Shown: positions 19,640-31,000, counted from the stretch's first letter. The stretch is DNA of 64,000 nt from Hyaloperonospora brassicae (GCA_947650285.1 CANTFL010001312.1:186001-250000), one strand, 5' to 3'. A program made the numbers and translations. Notes: a model not told the origin generated them from the letters alone.

Positions 19640-20970
19640 CATGATGAATTGCGATTACAAATCATGTTCGAGTGCCACGATGCGCCGTCTGGCGGGCATC
19701 GTGGCCGAGAAAAGACTTACCTCACGGTCAGTCGTGACTTTTACTGACCCCGACAGTATCAGTTTGTGCGCAAGTACATTCGTTCTTGCGAGGTCTGTCA
19801 ACGGGTGAAGCATAGTCCGTCATCCCGTGCACCATACAACCTCTGTCGGTCCCGGCAGAGTGTTGGGAGTCCGTGTACATGGACTTTATCTTCGGGTTCC
19901 CCGAAGACACTAACAAGAATAATGGTATTCTTGTATTTGTGGATCGTTTCAGCAAGATGGTACATCTACTCCAGTCCCAGAATATATCATCGCACACGGT
20001 TGTGCGCGTGTCTTCATCGACACTGTGTTTCGACTCCACGGTTTACCCCGTGAACTCGTATCCAACCGTGACCCTCGGTTAACGGCGGCGTTTTGGCAAT
20101 CCGTGTTCCGCACATTGGGAACACGGTTGAAGATGTCAACCTCTGACCATCCTATAACAGATGGTCAGACAGAACGTGCAAATCGTGTCCTCGAAGAAAT
20201 TCTTCGTGGATACGTTCACTCCTTTTCACATTGGAGTGAGTTCTTACCAATAGTTGAGTTTGCCATCAACAACTCCGTGCATGCGTCCACAACGCATACA
20301 CCGTTCTACGTCAATGGCTTACGCCACCCACGTATTCCCTCCCTCATCCAGAGTGACTCTGAGTTGAGAGGGGGAGGGACTCGCTCGAGCAAAAACCGTT
20401 TTGGCTCTTGCTCATCACGTATCACCGCTCACGCCAATACGTTTGATGCCGATGTCGACAACGTCGACATCGAGGAAATCGAGTTTAGCAGTAGCGATGA
20501 CGCTGCTGCTACATCAGACACTGATGACGATGCTGGGATATTCAGCATCGTCAACGACAATGCCAGCGAGGAAGAAGACACCCTCGTTGAAGAAGAGAAC
20601 GGTCTTTTAGCAGTGCGCACGAAGTGCACTTAAAAAACAACAACGAGTCAGCAGAAAACTTCCTGCTTAATCGAGAGGCGGTAGTCCGTTTCATTCAGGA
20701 CTCCATCGCAAATGCGGTGGGCCGCCAGAAACGGAACGCAGACAATAACGGAAGAGCGAATGTTCTTTCATTTGAGGTTACCGACCTAGTACTACTGTCT
20801 ACGGTAAACTTACCTGGACATGTAGTCACTAATGTCGGCAGTAGTAAACTACTGCCGAAATACATCGGTCCCTTTTGTGTGTTGCACCGCAAGGGCAATA
20901 CATACACGATCGAATTACCTCGTAGGATGCGCACGCATCCTACGTTTTATGTTGGTTGTCTCCGCCCGTA
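19640..20970 (+). pseudogene. pol: Pol: integrase (stop and frameshifts), with acidic insertion
   Basis: The zinc domain is visible as CHDAPSGGHRGREK and SCEVCQRVK (H-x6-H, C-x2-C), split by a TGA at 19745 where a Trp is expected. The catalytic core carries MDFIFGFPED (Asp), SNRDPRLTAAFW (Asp) and DGQTERANRV (Glu) over three frames, with slips near 19,845, 20,015 and 20,620. The C-terminal GPF/Y module (LLPKYIGPFCVLHRKGNTYTI, then FYVGCLRPY) is at about 20,850-20,970. Between core and GPF/Y lies a segment of about 60 residues (20,440-20,615) very rich in Asp, Glu and Ser, which is not a usual part of integrase. Confidence 0.85.
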
Positions 20971-21062
20971 CCATCAATACGAGGCCTCTTGCGAGGACGG
21001 AGATAACCGGCGCGCTCAAGAATCCCCAACAGATTCTTGTGATCACGGACTAAACACTGAAG

Positions 21063-21365
21063 TTAGTCCTTCGTTGAAACTAGTTGGTCCTTCATCGACG
21101 CGGCCTCGCGACGAGCCGTCTCTAGCTCGTCGCGCAAACGACGCCTCTCGCGTTCACTCTCAAGCTGAGCGAACGCGAATTCCGATCGGCCCTTCTCCCG
21201 ATCGGCACGAAGACGTCGCACGTCCGACTGCAAGACGTGCCGACGATCGTATTCGTGATCGACGTCCTCCCTCAGCTCGGTCAGGTAATGCTCGTGGTTA
21301 CCCAAAGTCTCGTGCAGGCCCGGCGGCTGAGCCGGACCTTGTCTTTCCACCGCCACTGGAACCAC
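21063..21365 (-). other. Antisense coiled-coil reading frame inside pol
   Basis: On the minus strand, opposite the disordered linker between integrase and chromodomain, a 100-residue frame has strong coiled-coil character: LTELREDVDHEYDRR, then LESERERRRLRDELETARRE with Leu in heptad positions. It shares its frame with 21411-21635 and 21924-22721, separated by stops. It may be a real antisense product of the family that is broken in this copy, or a side effect of Arg-rich sense codons. Confidence 0.3.
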
Positions 21366-21369
21366 TGGT

Positions 21370-21580
21370 GAAATCCCACGGTGGTCAACGCTTTCTTGTG
21401 GAGCGTATCTTCAGTCACCGTGGCGATTCAGAATCAAGGACGAGTTACCTCGTCCGGTGGCGTGGGTACCCACCTTCCTTTGACAGCTGGGAGACCCGCT
21501 CCCAGCTGATGGCTGACGCTGAAGGTCTCGTCCACCAGTATGACGAGACTCATCCGATAGGTCCTCGGGCCCATCGGTAA
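21370..21580 (+). CDS. pol: C-terminal chromodomain of Pol
   Basis: The end of the frame 20624-21580 reads FLVERIFSHRG, YLVRWRGYPPSFDSWE and a final helix (LMADAEGLVHQYDE). These are the strand-strand-helix order and aromatic residues (Phe, Trp/Tyr, Trp) of a chromodomain that can bind methylated histone tails. It is joined to the GPF/Y module by about 130 disordered Arg/Ser/Pro-rich residues. In chromoviruses this domain guides integration toward heterochromatin. Confidence 0.85.
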
Positions 21581-22674
21581 ACACGCGCTTTTGGCGCTTG
21601 TAGAGTGATTGCAAGTTTGCAATCGCGTCACGCATCTCAGCCGAGATGTGTGCCCTTCGTCAGGGCGAACTTAGGGAAAACACGTCCCTATGTGCACGTT
21701 GCGAGTTGTCGACACAGCTCGCACAAGGATTACCCCAAGTGAGGCATGGAATGCCGGCCTCACTTGACAAACAATGCAACCGGTACCTTGCACCGATTGG
21801 CGTTCGCTTTTCGAACTTAAGGCGTATCGCCTCAAGCTTCTTAAGCCATCCTTCTCGTCCAAAATTCTTGACATTTCGGACAAAGGCGTTTCACGCTAAC
21901 ATAAGCGATTTCTTGTCACGCTTTTAGTTTCCATTATACCATCGATGCCTAAGGAAGGCATCGAGATATAAGTCTTCGTCAGCGCGGAAGTTAGTCGCGC
22001 TGGGATCCAAGCCATGGAGCTCAATTGCATCGAATAAAAGAATTCGATGGTTTTGGCTTGTCTCGTGAGACAAGCTATTGATGAGCTGCTCGGGCAAGCG
22101 CCACGGCTTGATCTCACAACGCTTTAAAGTGGTACCTGTTTCGGTACCACGGCTTACAGAATGACGATGGCTCTCGCCATTGTCATCACGCTCTTGCGGG
22201 GAAGCACGAGTTGATACTGGTGAGGCATAGTAGTCCTCACCATAGAGTTCAGCATCACTGCCGAACAGACTGTGATGCATTTCACGAGTCCGCTCGTTCG
22301 ACAGTGCTCTTGACAAACGATGAGGCACCGCCGGTGATCGGGATGTCTCTGGAACGTTGCGCGAGTGTGGCACGTCTGACTCGCCATAACTGATGACCTC
22401 ATTGCCAAGGTCATCATGTGCACGTGGTGCGATAACGCGTGCGTCTGCAGCACCTTCTGCTGCAGACGGAGAACAAGCAGCAGACGACGAAGCGTCTGCC
22501 GCAGAGGCTGGCACAGCAGCAGGTTGTGTGTTCTTCGAATAACCTCGCATAGACATGTTAACAATGCGAGGCAAGGTCAGGAGCGAATGAGTCTGACCAA
22601 ACCAGTGCTCCCTGTCCCGCTGGTGTCCAACGGGTGGCATCAAGTTTTCGATAGTCACACGGTGACTATCAGAT
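21581..22674 (+). other. Long 3' region of the element, non-coding in sense
   Basis: About 1.1 kb between the pol stop and the polypurine tract, without a sense reading frame but as hairpin-rich as the coding part (for example 22129-22150 and 22442-22468). Most of it is covered by the antisense frame at 21924-22721. Confidence 0.6.
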
Positions 22675-22721
22675 AAGGGAGGGGTGATGTAACGGGGTAG
22701 CCCGTTACATGAAATTGTCAT
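21924..22721 (-). CDS. Antisense ORF in the 3' region of the gypsy element
   Basis: 265 codons on the minus strand, starting inside the right LTR (internal Met codons near 22,555 are alternatives) and ending before the pol end. The first half is Ala/Ser-rich and looks disordered. The last 90 residues look more like a folded protein (CEIKPWRLPEQLINSLSHE, HRILLFDAIELHGLDP, DEDLYLDAFLRHRW). It is by far the longest frame in a region with no sense coding, which argues against chance. No family is recognised. Antisense accessory frames 3' of pol are known in other Ty3/gypsy lineages. The 3' LTR would be the obvious promoter. Confidence 0.4.
   Translation of the reverse strand: MTISCNGLPRYITPPLSDSHRVTIENLMPPVGHQRDREHWFGQTHSLLTLPRIVNMSMRGYSKNTQPAAVPASAADASSSAACSPSAAEGAADARVIAPRAHDDLGNEVISYGESDVPHSRNVPETSRSPAVPHRLSRALSNERTREMHHSLFGSDAELYGEDYYASPVSTRASPQERDDNGESHRHSVSRGTETGTTLKRCEIKPWRLPEQLINSLSHETSQNHRILLFDAIELHGLDPSATNFRADEDLYLDAFLRHRWYNGN
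22675..22687 (+). other. Polypurine tract
   Basis: AAGGGAGGGGTGA directly abuts the right LTR; apart from one T it is all purine. It is the expected plus-strand primer. Confidence 0.8.
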
Positions 22722-23128
22722 TGAAACAATTTGACAATAAAGAATATTATGTCGAATATTATTATAACAATATCACAGACATGATGATATTGTTGGAATG
22801 ACCGAAGGGTCTACTCATTGGTTGATATCGTGATGATATCAATCCACCAATCGCTGCTAGACCCGCGCAATGAGCGGTGAGTAGACGTCATCATACATGT
22901 AGTTATATTGGTATAATTAAGTCAGGACAACATAGATTCAAGGAGTTATAGGACTTAATTATACTAACACAGTTTTACTTTTACCAAGAGACTAGTCTGA
23001 CTACTTAGTCTCCTTTCCTTCCTCTGTGTTTCCTTAAAACACCTAGCAGGGAACTGTCGACCACTGTCGTCAGTGAAAGTATACTCCGTACTGGTCAACC
23101 AGTACGTAGTCAACAGTGCCCCGTTACA
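22688..23128 (+). repeat. Right LTR (441 bp)
   Basis: Same length and termini as the left LTR, with about 5 percent substitutions and no gaps. It is followed by the second GTACC target copy at 23129-23133. Confidence 0.95.
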
Positions 23129-23133
23129 GTACC

Positions 23134-24400
23134 CTGACGTCGCTGTTTCTTGTCGAGTCAGGGAGTACCAGGTAGCACACTTTACCATATTCTGTGAGAC
23201 CGAACGACTGATCAAGAAACTTGTGCGTCACAAGCATATATGACGTAAATCAATACCCGAAGAATGCTGCAAGGAAGTACTGCAGGCTCTGCCGTCCTCT
23301 GACTGATCTCCGACCCACCAATGACAGGTGTTACAATCAAAATCGCTATCGAGAAACAGCAGAATCGTACTATGAACGTCCGAGTACTATTCACGATGCC
23401 TCGGATGTGATGAAGGAATCAGATCTTCGAGCGCTTTTGACGACCTTCTACTCATTACAAATGTTGGCATGCGTGGATGGATAGATGCAAATAACATATG
23501 TTGTTCACTGTAGGTCTTGCAATGCGTTCTTGGTCTCAATGTACCTACTCCCCAACGGATATAATAGTATTTGGTGGCGTGTAGTGAACACGAATATAAG
23601 CCGCGTTTTTTCATTAACATACCAAAGTCAGCATCACTCCGATACTAAAGCACCGAGCATTCAGATCTGGTACTTGGGTCCGAGTGCCTAAAACCACTTA
23701 TAGATATGCGATCTATTCCGTACGCGCATCATCTTGGTACTAGGAAGAGTGATAACAGCTCACGCTTACGGCCGAAGGCAGCGATATGCACTGCGCTGCG
23801 ACTTACCCGGGTGGGGGAGGCACGGCCCGCACTTGCAGGGTACTCCCACGCTGAGATTTACCGAGGAGCCCGGATTGGATAATGAGGAAGTATGGCCCCA
23901 CACATGTGCCCCATTATCGGGCGGGAAGGGCACAGACAGAAGGTCCGGGTCTCGTACCTAAGTTGGCAGCTGGTTAAAGTTCGTACGCGTCTGCGGTCAG
24001 CGGCCTGAATGAATTTCACCGACCTTATTCCGCCAAATTTCGCAGACCGGACCACGACGAATTTTACCGACCGGACTCGGCCGAATTTTCGCCGACCTTA
24101 TGTTTACGACTTTCATCAATCCAACCCAGGCAATTTGATCACTTTGGGCCCCGGCGGTAGTGTTGCGGGGACCGGTGCTCCTCAGGATCGCAGGGCTGTC
24201 CTGATGAGCGCATCCACCATGAGATTTGTAGAGAAGTAAATGAAGATCTGCGCTCAATGATGTAGCTTGAGGAGGAGTCTCTAGCGGCCTGGATGACGGG
24301 AGGCATCAGACTCACGTCACCACCAGGGTTTTTGGTCTGCACGCACCCCCGAGCTACGCGTGTTGTGATGCTTGATTTTTTCGAAGGCTACCTGGAAAGG
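23134..24400. other. Unassigned, repeat-like sequence
   Basis: No gene recognised. GC-rich patches at 23,760-24,300 with local inverted matches (for example GATAATG at about 23,878 with CATTATC at about 23,913) suggest remnants of another element. The 24-bp tandem repeat is listed separately. Confidence 0.3.
24012..24107 (+). repeat. 24-bp degenerate tandem repeat, four units
   Basis: Units start at 24012, 24036, 24060 and 24084, each with AATTT followed by a CCGACC/CAGACC core. The period is exactly 24, so an eight-residue repeat is encoded in one frame (NFTDLIPP, NFADRTTT, NFTDRTRP, NFRRPYVY). The frame runs 24009-24239. Confidence 0.7.
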
Positions 24401-24405
24401 GAAGG

Positions 24406-24875
24406 TGTAACGGGGCACACTCTTGCTCAGATAACTGAGTAAGGCCTCGTATTGATAGCAATACAAGGGTGCGTACGCCTGACGTCACGTACACATGGCG
24501 TGAGGAAGTGCGACCAAGACAATGCAGAACCCGAAAGCTCTGTCTTGAGGGAAAAGTAGAACTGTTCTTTGATATATTCATTTCCTTACTCAATCATCTT
24601 TCGTCTCAATCTAACTATATAAAACTACTGTCTCCTATGTGGGTCTTCTGTCCACCACTCATTGCTCGCGTCCAGCAGCGATTGGTGGTTAAATTGGCTG
24701 ATGTACACGGAACATCTACCAAGAAGTGGACCCCTCCACGGATATGACCCTTAGAGATCACATTCCGACAACATCGCTTTTCTTAAGTGATGTTGATTAA
24801 ATATTGACAAAATAGATCATATTCAAAATTGGTACTTTCATTCCAATTTTTACGTAACGAGCTCACCCCGTTACA
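24406..24875 (-). repeat. Solo LTR (470 bp) of a related gypsy family, with GAAGG target duplication
   Basis: TGTAACGGGG at 24406 and CCCCGTTACA at the end are the same termini as the full-length element. GAAGG is duplicated at 24401-24405 and 24876-24880. On the minus strand the body aligns loosely with the full-length LTR (a TTGTCGGAATG block, an ACCACCAATCGCTGC block, an AGCAATGAG block, and AGTGTGCCCCGTTACA at the end), so the orientation is minus. It also carries hairpins, for example 24825-24850 (8-bp arms) and 24449-24464 (6-bp arms). It formed by recombination between the two LTRs of a lost element. Confidence 0.85.
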
Positions 24876-24880
24876 GAAGG

Positions 24881-26130
24881 TTATTACGATTGTCACTCTG
24901 TACGTTCGCATGTCTTAGTGCCTCGCTCAGAAAACGTTGTTTTTTAAAACTATTGAAAAGCAGCATGGGGGTGACTGCACTTGACGTCATGAGTCGGAAA
25001 ATGGTCAGGGGTGCCAAGCGGACCATCCACGACATCGATACGAGATGACGGACTTTCATTATGCCGGAACAAACAACTGCTGCGAGCTGGCATGAACAGA
25101 TGATATCGTTTCGCAGCAATCGTCTTCAGCTTTTGCGTCTTGCTATCATGAAGCACGACGGCGCTACTGCTCCTTCGATACCGGCTACGTCAGCCGGTCG
25201 CCATGTATTGTAATATCGAGTGAGGGTTCTTGTCCATGGAGCCTAGCTCGTTTCAAGCTATTTTGGCGTCGAGTGTGTACTGTGAGTTAACATAGGTGAC
25301 TGGTAGGTGATTCACGGCTTAGAGGCGTTTGATTACACCTTTTCTTGGCAACTTTAGACACGGAGGCATGTCCTGATAAGCGCAAAGAGATTGCGCCTAT
25401 CGCAACCTCCGACACGGAGATCTTTTTACACCAATTTTGGCACTCTAAATGCGTTCCCAGTTTCGACTGCTACACGCTCATCACCCGATTTCTATATGCG
25501 TCAGGCGAAGGGGAACCTTTCGAGTGAAGCATCATTGCGAGTTCACATGTTTGTCGATTGCTTCTCAATGCGTCAGAGAAATGACCGATAACCATCTAAA
25601 CGTTGTAGGCTGTCTGCAGCATGACTCTGTTTAGGCGTAAATTATGGTGGCGACTACGGTGGATATCGAGGCGGATGGAGACAAGATATCACGCCTTTTT
25701 ATGTTTTTGCAGTCGCCTTCCCGGAAGGGACAATCAGAGAATCCCATTTTGACTCCTTCGTGGCCAAATCGGACGCAAGTTAAGGTGGTACTCGCAATAG
25801 TGATCCGTCTACGGACGGGTGGTTTGGCACTAGAGCAAATAAGAAAAAGCTAAATGTGCGTCCCACAGTGTCTCCGTCACTTACACCAACGGTCCCTACT
25901 GTAAAAGCCTTCCCGCCATCCACAGTCCAACAAAGGAGACGAATCAGGAAATTTACTACCACCCATTTTGATGCCTCTCATCCAGAATAGCTCAACGTTC
26001 ACGGTTAAAGACAACAAAACATGTTAATAAAAAAAGACGCACCGGGTCGACCGATAGGCAACTTTTTCGCGGTAATCCACGCCACCTCGTTCCGCTTCCT
26101 TCAGGGCAAGCCAACCGCGCACGTAGGAGG
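24881..26130. other. Unassigned sequence
   Basis: Only short frames without motifs. It may belong to the decayed element whose coiled-coil remnant follows. Confidence 0.3.
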
Positions 26131-26139
26131 TTCGAGAAT

Positions 26140-26590
26140 TCGACGAACTGATGTAAGGTGGTCGCAATATTGCAAAAGAAGCTACAACAACCACATCGGA
26201 GGCATTCACTTCGAGGGCTATGAAATCATCAAAAGTGACTGCGCTTGAGTTGGCCCGGTCAGAATTATCTGACGCACAAAAGACGGTCGGATTACTGTCA
26301 TCGACAGCCGCGAAGGTAAAGAACAATGCAGACGACAAGCAATCATGATGCTTTAAAGCTCATGTACAGGCGATCGAAGTAGCGTTTGCTGATGAGACTA
26401 TAGCTGATATAAAAACCTGATATACTAGACGAAGAATGTGGGGTATTGATGATGAGGCTGGAGTACGAGTGCCGGGCCGCTGGTGCGGCTACGAACAGAG
26501 CACAAGCTGATGCTACAAACGCAAACGACAAACTAAAACATTGATACGCCGAATGGCAAAGATTACACCTAATAAATGATGTGTGATTGA
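26140..26590 (+). pseudogene. Decayed coiled-coil ORF, probably from a retroelement
   Basis: In one frame REFDELM, a stop, then NIAKEATTTTSEAFTSRAM and LELARSELSDAQKTVGLLSS form a helical, heptad-like stretch. After further stops and slips, LEYECRAAGAATNRAQADA and AEWQRLHLINDV continue in the same style. It could be the gag or ORF1 of the elements to the right. No family name can be given. Confidence 0.3.
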
Positions 26591-28059
26591 AGCCCCCGTA
26601 TCTCGCGATACGACCCCACTAAGCGAGACGCCGGCTGAGGTGCCTGAAATGAACAAAGATCGGAGTCGTTCACCTATTTAAAGCTTGTTGGCTGCTTATG
26701 TTCGCCGCGAATGAAGTGTTCCAAGTGCAAGTTAGAAGACTTTAACCGTTGGGGTAACGACTGAGACGGTGCCGCATGGACCGGCTCCATTAGACGTACC
26801 ACCGAAGCGCACCTAGAGATTCGGTCTGAAGAAATACATGGAATCTTGATATTACTATGGCGGAGATTACAATTAAGTTTATAAACACCATATTCCTGAA
26901 AAATCTGGATGGAGGGTCCGTAACTCTGCCCGTCCTGCGCAGCTAGTGTTCTTATTCCAGCCTAGCCAGCTAAGGGCATCATGGAAGATCTTCAGGCGTC
27001 TTCGGGCCTTAAAACAGGCTCCGGATCGGGTACTTAAGGTCCAAAGACCCTTACTCTCGTCAGCCTGACAGATTCGTGTACACAGGTCGCGGTGCGATCT
27101 TCGATTGAAAACACTTTCGCACTTCCGAGACTCATGAGCAGAACTTACGAGCTACAATAGCGCGCAAGATTAAAGACCCAGCCTATGGTGCGGTGGCAGC
27201 TGCTTCAGTGCCTGAGAGAACAAAACAAATTTTAAAGCGAACACAGCTAAGATTATGAAATGGGTCAGACAGCACAAATCCATGGCTTCACTACCGGCTA
27301 CTATGGCAGTTGACACAAAAGGCCCAATTGCGCGGATAAATTCGTGTGCGTTGGACATGGCGGAGCTTGTAAGTGACATACCGTTTACGGGTGTTTGCCT
27401 CAATGCCAGGGGAAATCCCTGCCATCTTTTTAGCATACTATCAACTATTAATCTTAACTGGCTGTAGCTCGCAACACACCACACACGCCGATGAAAAACT
27501 TTGAAATCTGTGTACGGGTTAGGCCTAGTCGGCTGACGGACAAACGGCCGTTTGAGATGAAAAACGACTAAGAATATCCAGAGATGAAGACGATTCAGTG
27601 AAATTCAGCCCGCGTTGATGTGTGCGACCATCGTCAAATCGCTTGCTGACTTGGAATAATGGGGGGGAATTCAATGTCTTGTGTATATTAATGCTACATC
27701 TTGCTTCCGGTAATGACGTGAGAAACGGGTTAATACCGCAAACTAAGGCTATGAGGTACTACCGTTCCGAAGAGGTGAGCGCAATAGTCTTAAACATTTT
27801 CTGTAAACCTTCCAATTGGCAACCAGCAATTTACCTTGACGCTCGGGATGGTCAACAACTGTAATATATGAGCTAAGAGCATTATTACTGCGCAAGGAGC
27901 TGCATCTTCACGGCGTGCGATCCAACGCCCATATTTTCTCTGTATGGAAGGATAGATCTATTTGGTCGACAAGACTGAGATTTCTCTAGTTCGACTTATG
28001 AATGCAGGTATTATTCGTCGTCGTCGTCAACCTCTGTTAAAGAGGTCTATTCAGCCGCG
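26591..28059. other. Unassigned, decayed sequence
   Basis: No recognised gene. Weak protein-like fragments (Pro/Glu-rich at 26,590-26,680) may be the first ORF of the LINE that follows, but this cannot be shown here. Confidence 0.3.
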
Positions 28060-31000
28060 CGAAAATAGCATGGATATTATTTCACAGAATGTCGCAGGAT
28101 TCTTTAAGCATTTGGGACAGCGCATCATGATTTAGACACTTTCAGTAGCGCAAGGCAATCTGTATGATAATTTGGGCTTGATAAAGGAAACTGTAGTCAC
28201 GCTTGCACGTCAGCTCTTATTTAAATGCTTTACACATCCTCATTTGGATTCGGAGCCAAGCCTAGAGGCTTATTGCGAACAGATCCCAAGCAATCGCGCG
28301 GTTTTGTGGCCTGTTCTCGATTTCCCACTCATTGAGGACTTGTATGGGTCCGTGTCATAAGAACGATAGGACGCTGCACTAGTTGGAACTTCGCAATACT
28401 ATTCTGGGCGAAATATTCCTTGGTATCATCATTCATGCCTTAAGTGGTAAGTCTGACCGAAAGAAGTTTTATAGCGGCTTCAACATCTTTCAGATCACGG
28501 AGGACCCTTTCTTTCTAGCCGGGCATATAGCTGCACTTTGTTGCCACGACTTGATTTTTCTTACGACATGTGATAGATGTGATTCTTCGGCACTCAAAAA
28601 GATCGTCGATCAGGCCCAGCTCAGCAATATTCTTGAACATATATAATCAAGCTAGCGGATTAATTTATGGTAATCCCATAGTTTAGGCGGCGGATCACAC
28701 TTATTTTTATACTTTGCAAGGCAGTGTAACAGCTACTACACGAACTAATTGGTAGTGTGTGAGCCCTCAACATGATGTTTGGTTTCAAGACGTTGCTCTG
28801 ATTAAACCTGGTTCAACAGCTGAACACAACTTGATAAATTTAGATGGGTCGCCACGTAATGTTGTGCGTCTACTTAACCTGAGTCGAATAAATCCTATTC
28901 CAGAATGCGCACACGCAACCGCGAACAGCAAGTTTTTTGCAACCATTGAGCTAACGAAGCTTTAAGTTAACGAAATTAATGCTGCTGTGACGTTCCAATA
29001 TCTCACAGCCCGGATATTGACCTACTCGTAGGGTGAATGAAAGATTAGACTCCGGAAATTAATCAGTCGGCTACTCAAATGCCCGTCTATGTCTAACGCA
29101 AAGTTATGGGTGGCAACCGAGTCGTGTATATGGTCTTCTGGATAAAGCGCTATTGAAGGCGTATTTGCAAGATGTATTACCAGTGTGTGTTCTGAAGAGA
29201 GATGCGAACAATCTAGATCGGTCGATAGTTCTGCGAACACTCGCCCTTGTGCTGCGGAGTGTCGACGATCATGGCAGAAGACGATGACAGATAATCTTTT
29301 TTGTAAAGCACACATACTCTCCTGGCGAGACATCACGGCATTTATACGCTCGGTGTTTGACTTAATTTAAAGAGACGCCATCGTTTCACTGAGTAGACAG
29401 GCAAAATAAGGACCAAATCGGTCTCAGAACTTGGCTAATGAAATGACCGACAACGAAGTGTGGATTGTGACTAATTTCTTATAGTAACCCCAAATCTACT
29501 GCCGAATTTTATTTGCCAAGGTCAGCCGTCCAAATTGAGTTTATTGCTCAGGCGTGGCTGCAGCAAGTTGTCCTGACGATGTGAGTGAGGCTTTTAAGAG
29601 GATGAAACGTAGAAAAGACGCGGGGATGAAGCGAAGTCATCGACACATTATCAAAGATAACAGAGACGCTCTCCCGCCTGTTCTCGCTGCGTTGCACACC
29701 AGATGTATCAAGTTCAGCAATTTTCCGGCGTCGTTTGATGAAGCAAATATTGAGTATCTTAGGAAATCGACGGCCTCTTCCCTGCATCTGTATCATCACC
29801 GATCGCGCTACTCAACAGCAATTAAGATTATTATTCAATAATATTACGTTTCGGCTGCGGCCGATGCTGCCGCATCTTGGCATGATAGCTTACGATGGTT
29901 TTGTCCCGCAGAGATCGATCAATACGGCTCCTGACATTATCACAGCGGTGCGCAAAGAAGCGATCGACATGAATCTATCGTTATGCAACTTGTTTTAATA
30001 GGCATAATACACTTCGCAATGTTCATATATAATTTTGGCATTGACATGGCTTGATTATCAGCCCCACTTCGTATCGATCGAGGCGGCTCGTGCACCGAGA
30101 AATTAGTTTGCCGTCTCATTGTGAATGGATGTCGCTCGAGTCGACGTGAAGTTATCTGTATTCATCGGCTAGGGTACCTCCTTGCACCACTTCTCCTTAT
30201 ACTTGCTCTCGATTATGTCTAGCTGACAACTTAAGAAAACTAATGATTTCAAGGGGTACCAATCACATCTGGAGGCGGACTACTTTGTTCAAAGTTTCGA
30301 TCTAAGACGGAGGTTATATAGTACAACTTCGCGATTGATCTGCTCTTAAATCGATTGTAATCATTTTCGACGATTTCGCTAACTTGTCGGGTATCTTGAC
30401 CAATCGCAAGACGTAAATGGTCTGTGAGCTGGATCCTTGAAGCTATGCGCTGCCTCTTGACACATGTTGTCTCACTCTGAAGTTTTTAAGAGACTCTTGC
30501 ACGTATTTTGGTGTTCTGGCGGGGCGGCAGGACCTGGTGGCTGATATTAGGAAAAATTTCATTCGTTCACTTCGGAGTCGACTTGTTCTAGCTCTTAAAA
30601 AGACTTTATACGAAGGAACAGCGAACTCGGATCGAAACAACGTTGCACCTTCAGAAGTAACCTTTGATACGGCACTGCTGGACTCTTCCCGCCGTAGTTA
30701 CCTGAATCTACAACTTTCTTAACTTTAATGGAGCTTTCGTGAAGCAAAGAGGTCTAGACCCTGGGTACCTTTCGAGATAGCTGTATGAACGATTCATCAG
30801 AGCGGGGTAGACGTGTCTTGTATTTGAACGGAACTGATGACTATGGAGGCGACAGCATGTTGTACTTTGACCTCTTTTACTTCCTCACGAGATTTTGGCT
30901 AAAGTGACTTTTATGAGGCTCAAACGCGTCGGGTACGGATTATATTATGCCTTGTTAGACAAATGTTACGGAACCTCGATAGCAAGCGACTTTATGGATA

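Larger units (their letters stand above)
15385..23128 (+). mobile_element. Full-length Ty3/gypsy chromodomain retrotransposon, 7744 bp
   Basis: Two 441-bp LTRs with 5-bp target duplications enclose a primer-binding site, gag, pol in the order protease, reverse transcriptase, RNase H, integrase, a C-terminal chromodomain, and a polypurine tract. That gene order and the chromodomain place it in the chromovirus-type Ty3/gypsy group. Gag is uninterrupted. Pol has a handful of single-base frameshifts and stops, so this copy could move only with proteins supplied by others. LTR divergence of about 5 percent says the insertion is not recent. Unusual features: dense short hairpins along the entire length, a -1 frameshift cassette, and a 1.1-kb 3' region with antisense reading frames instead of sense coding. 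Confidence 0.95.
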
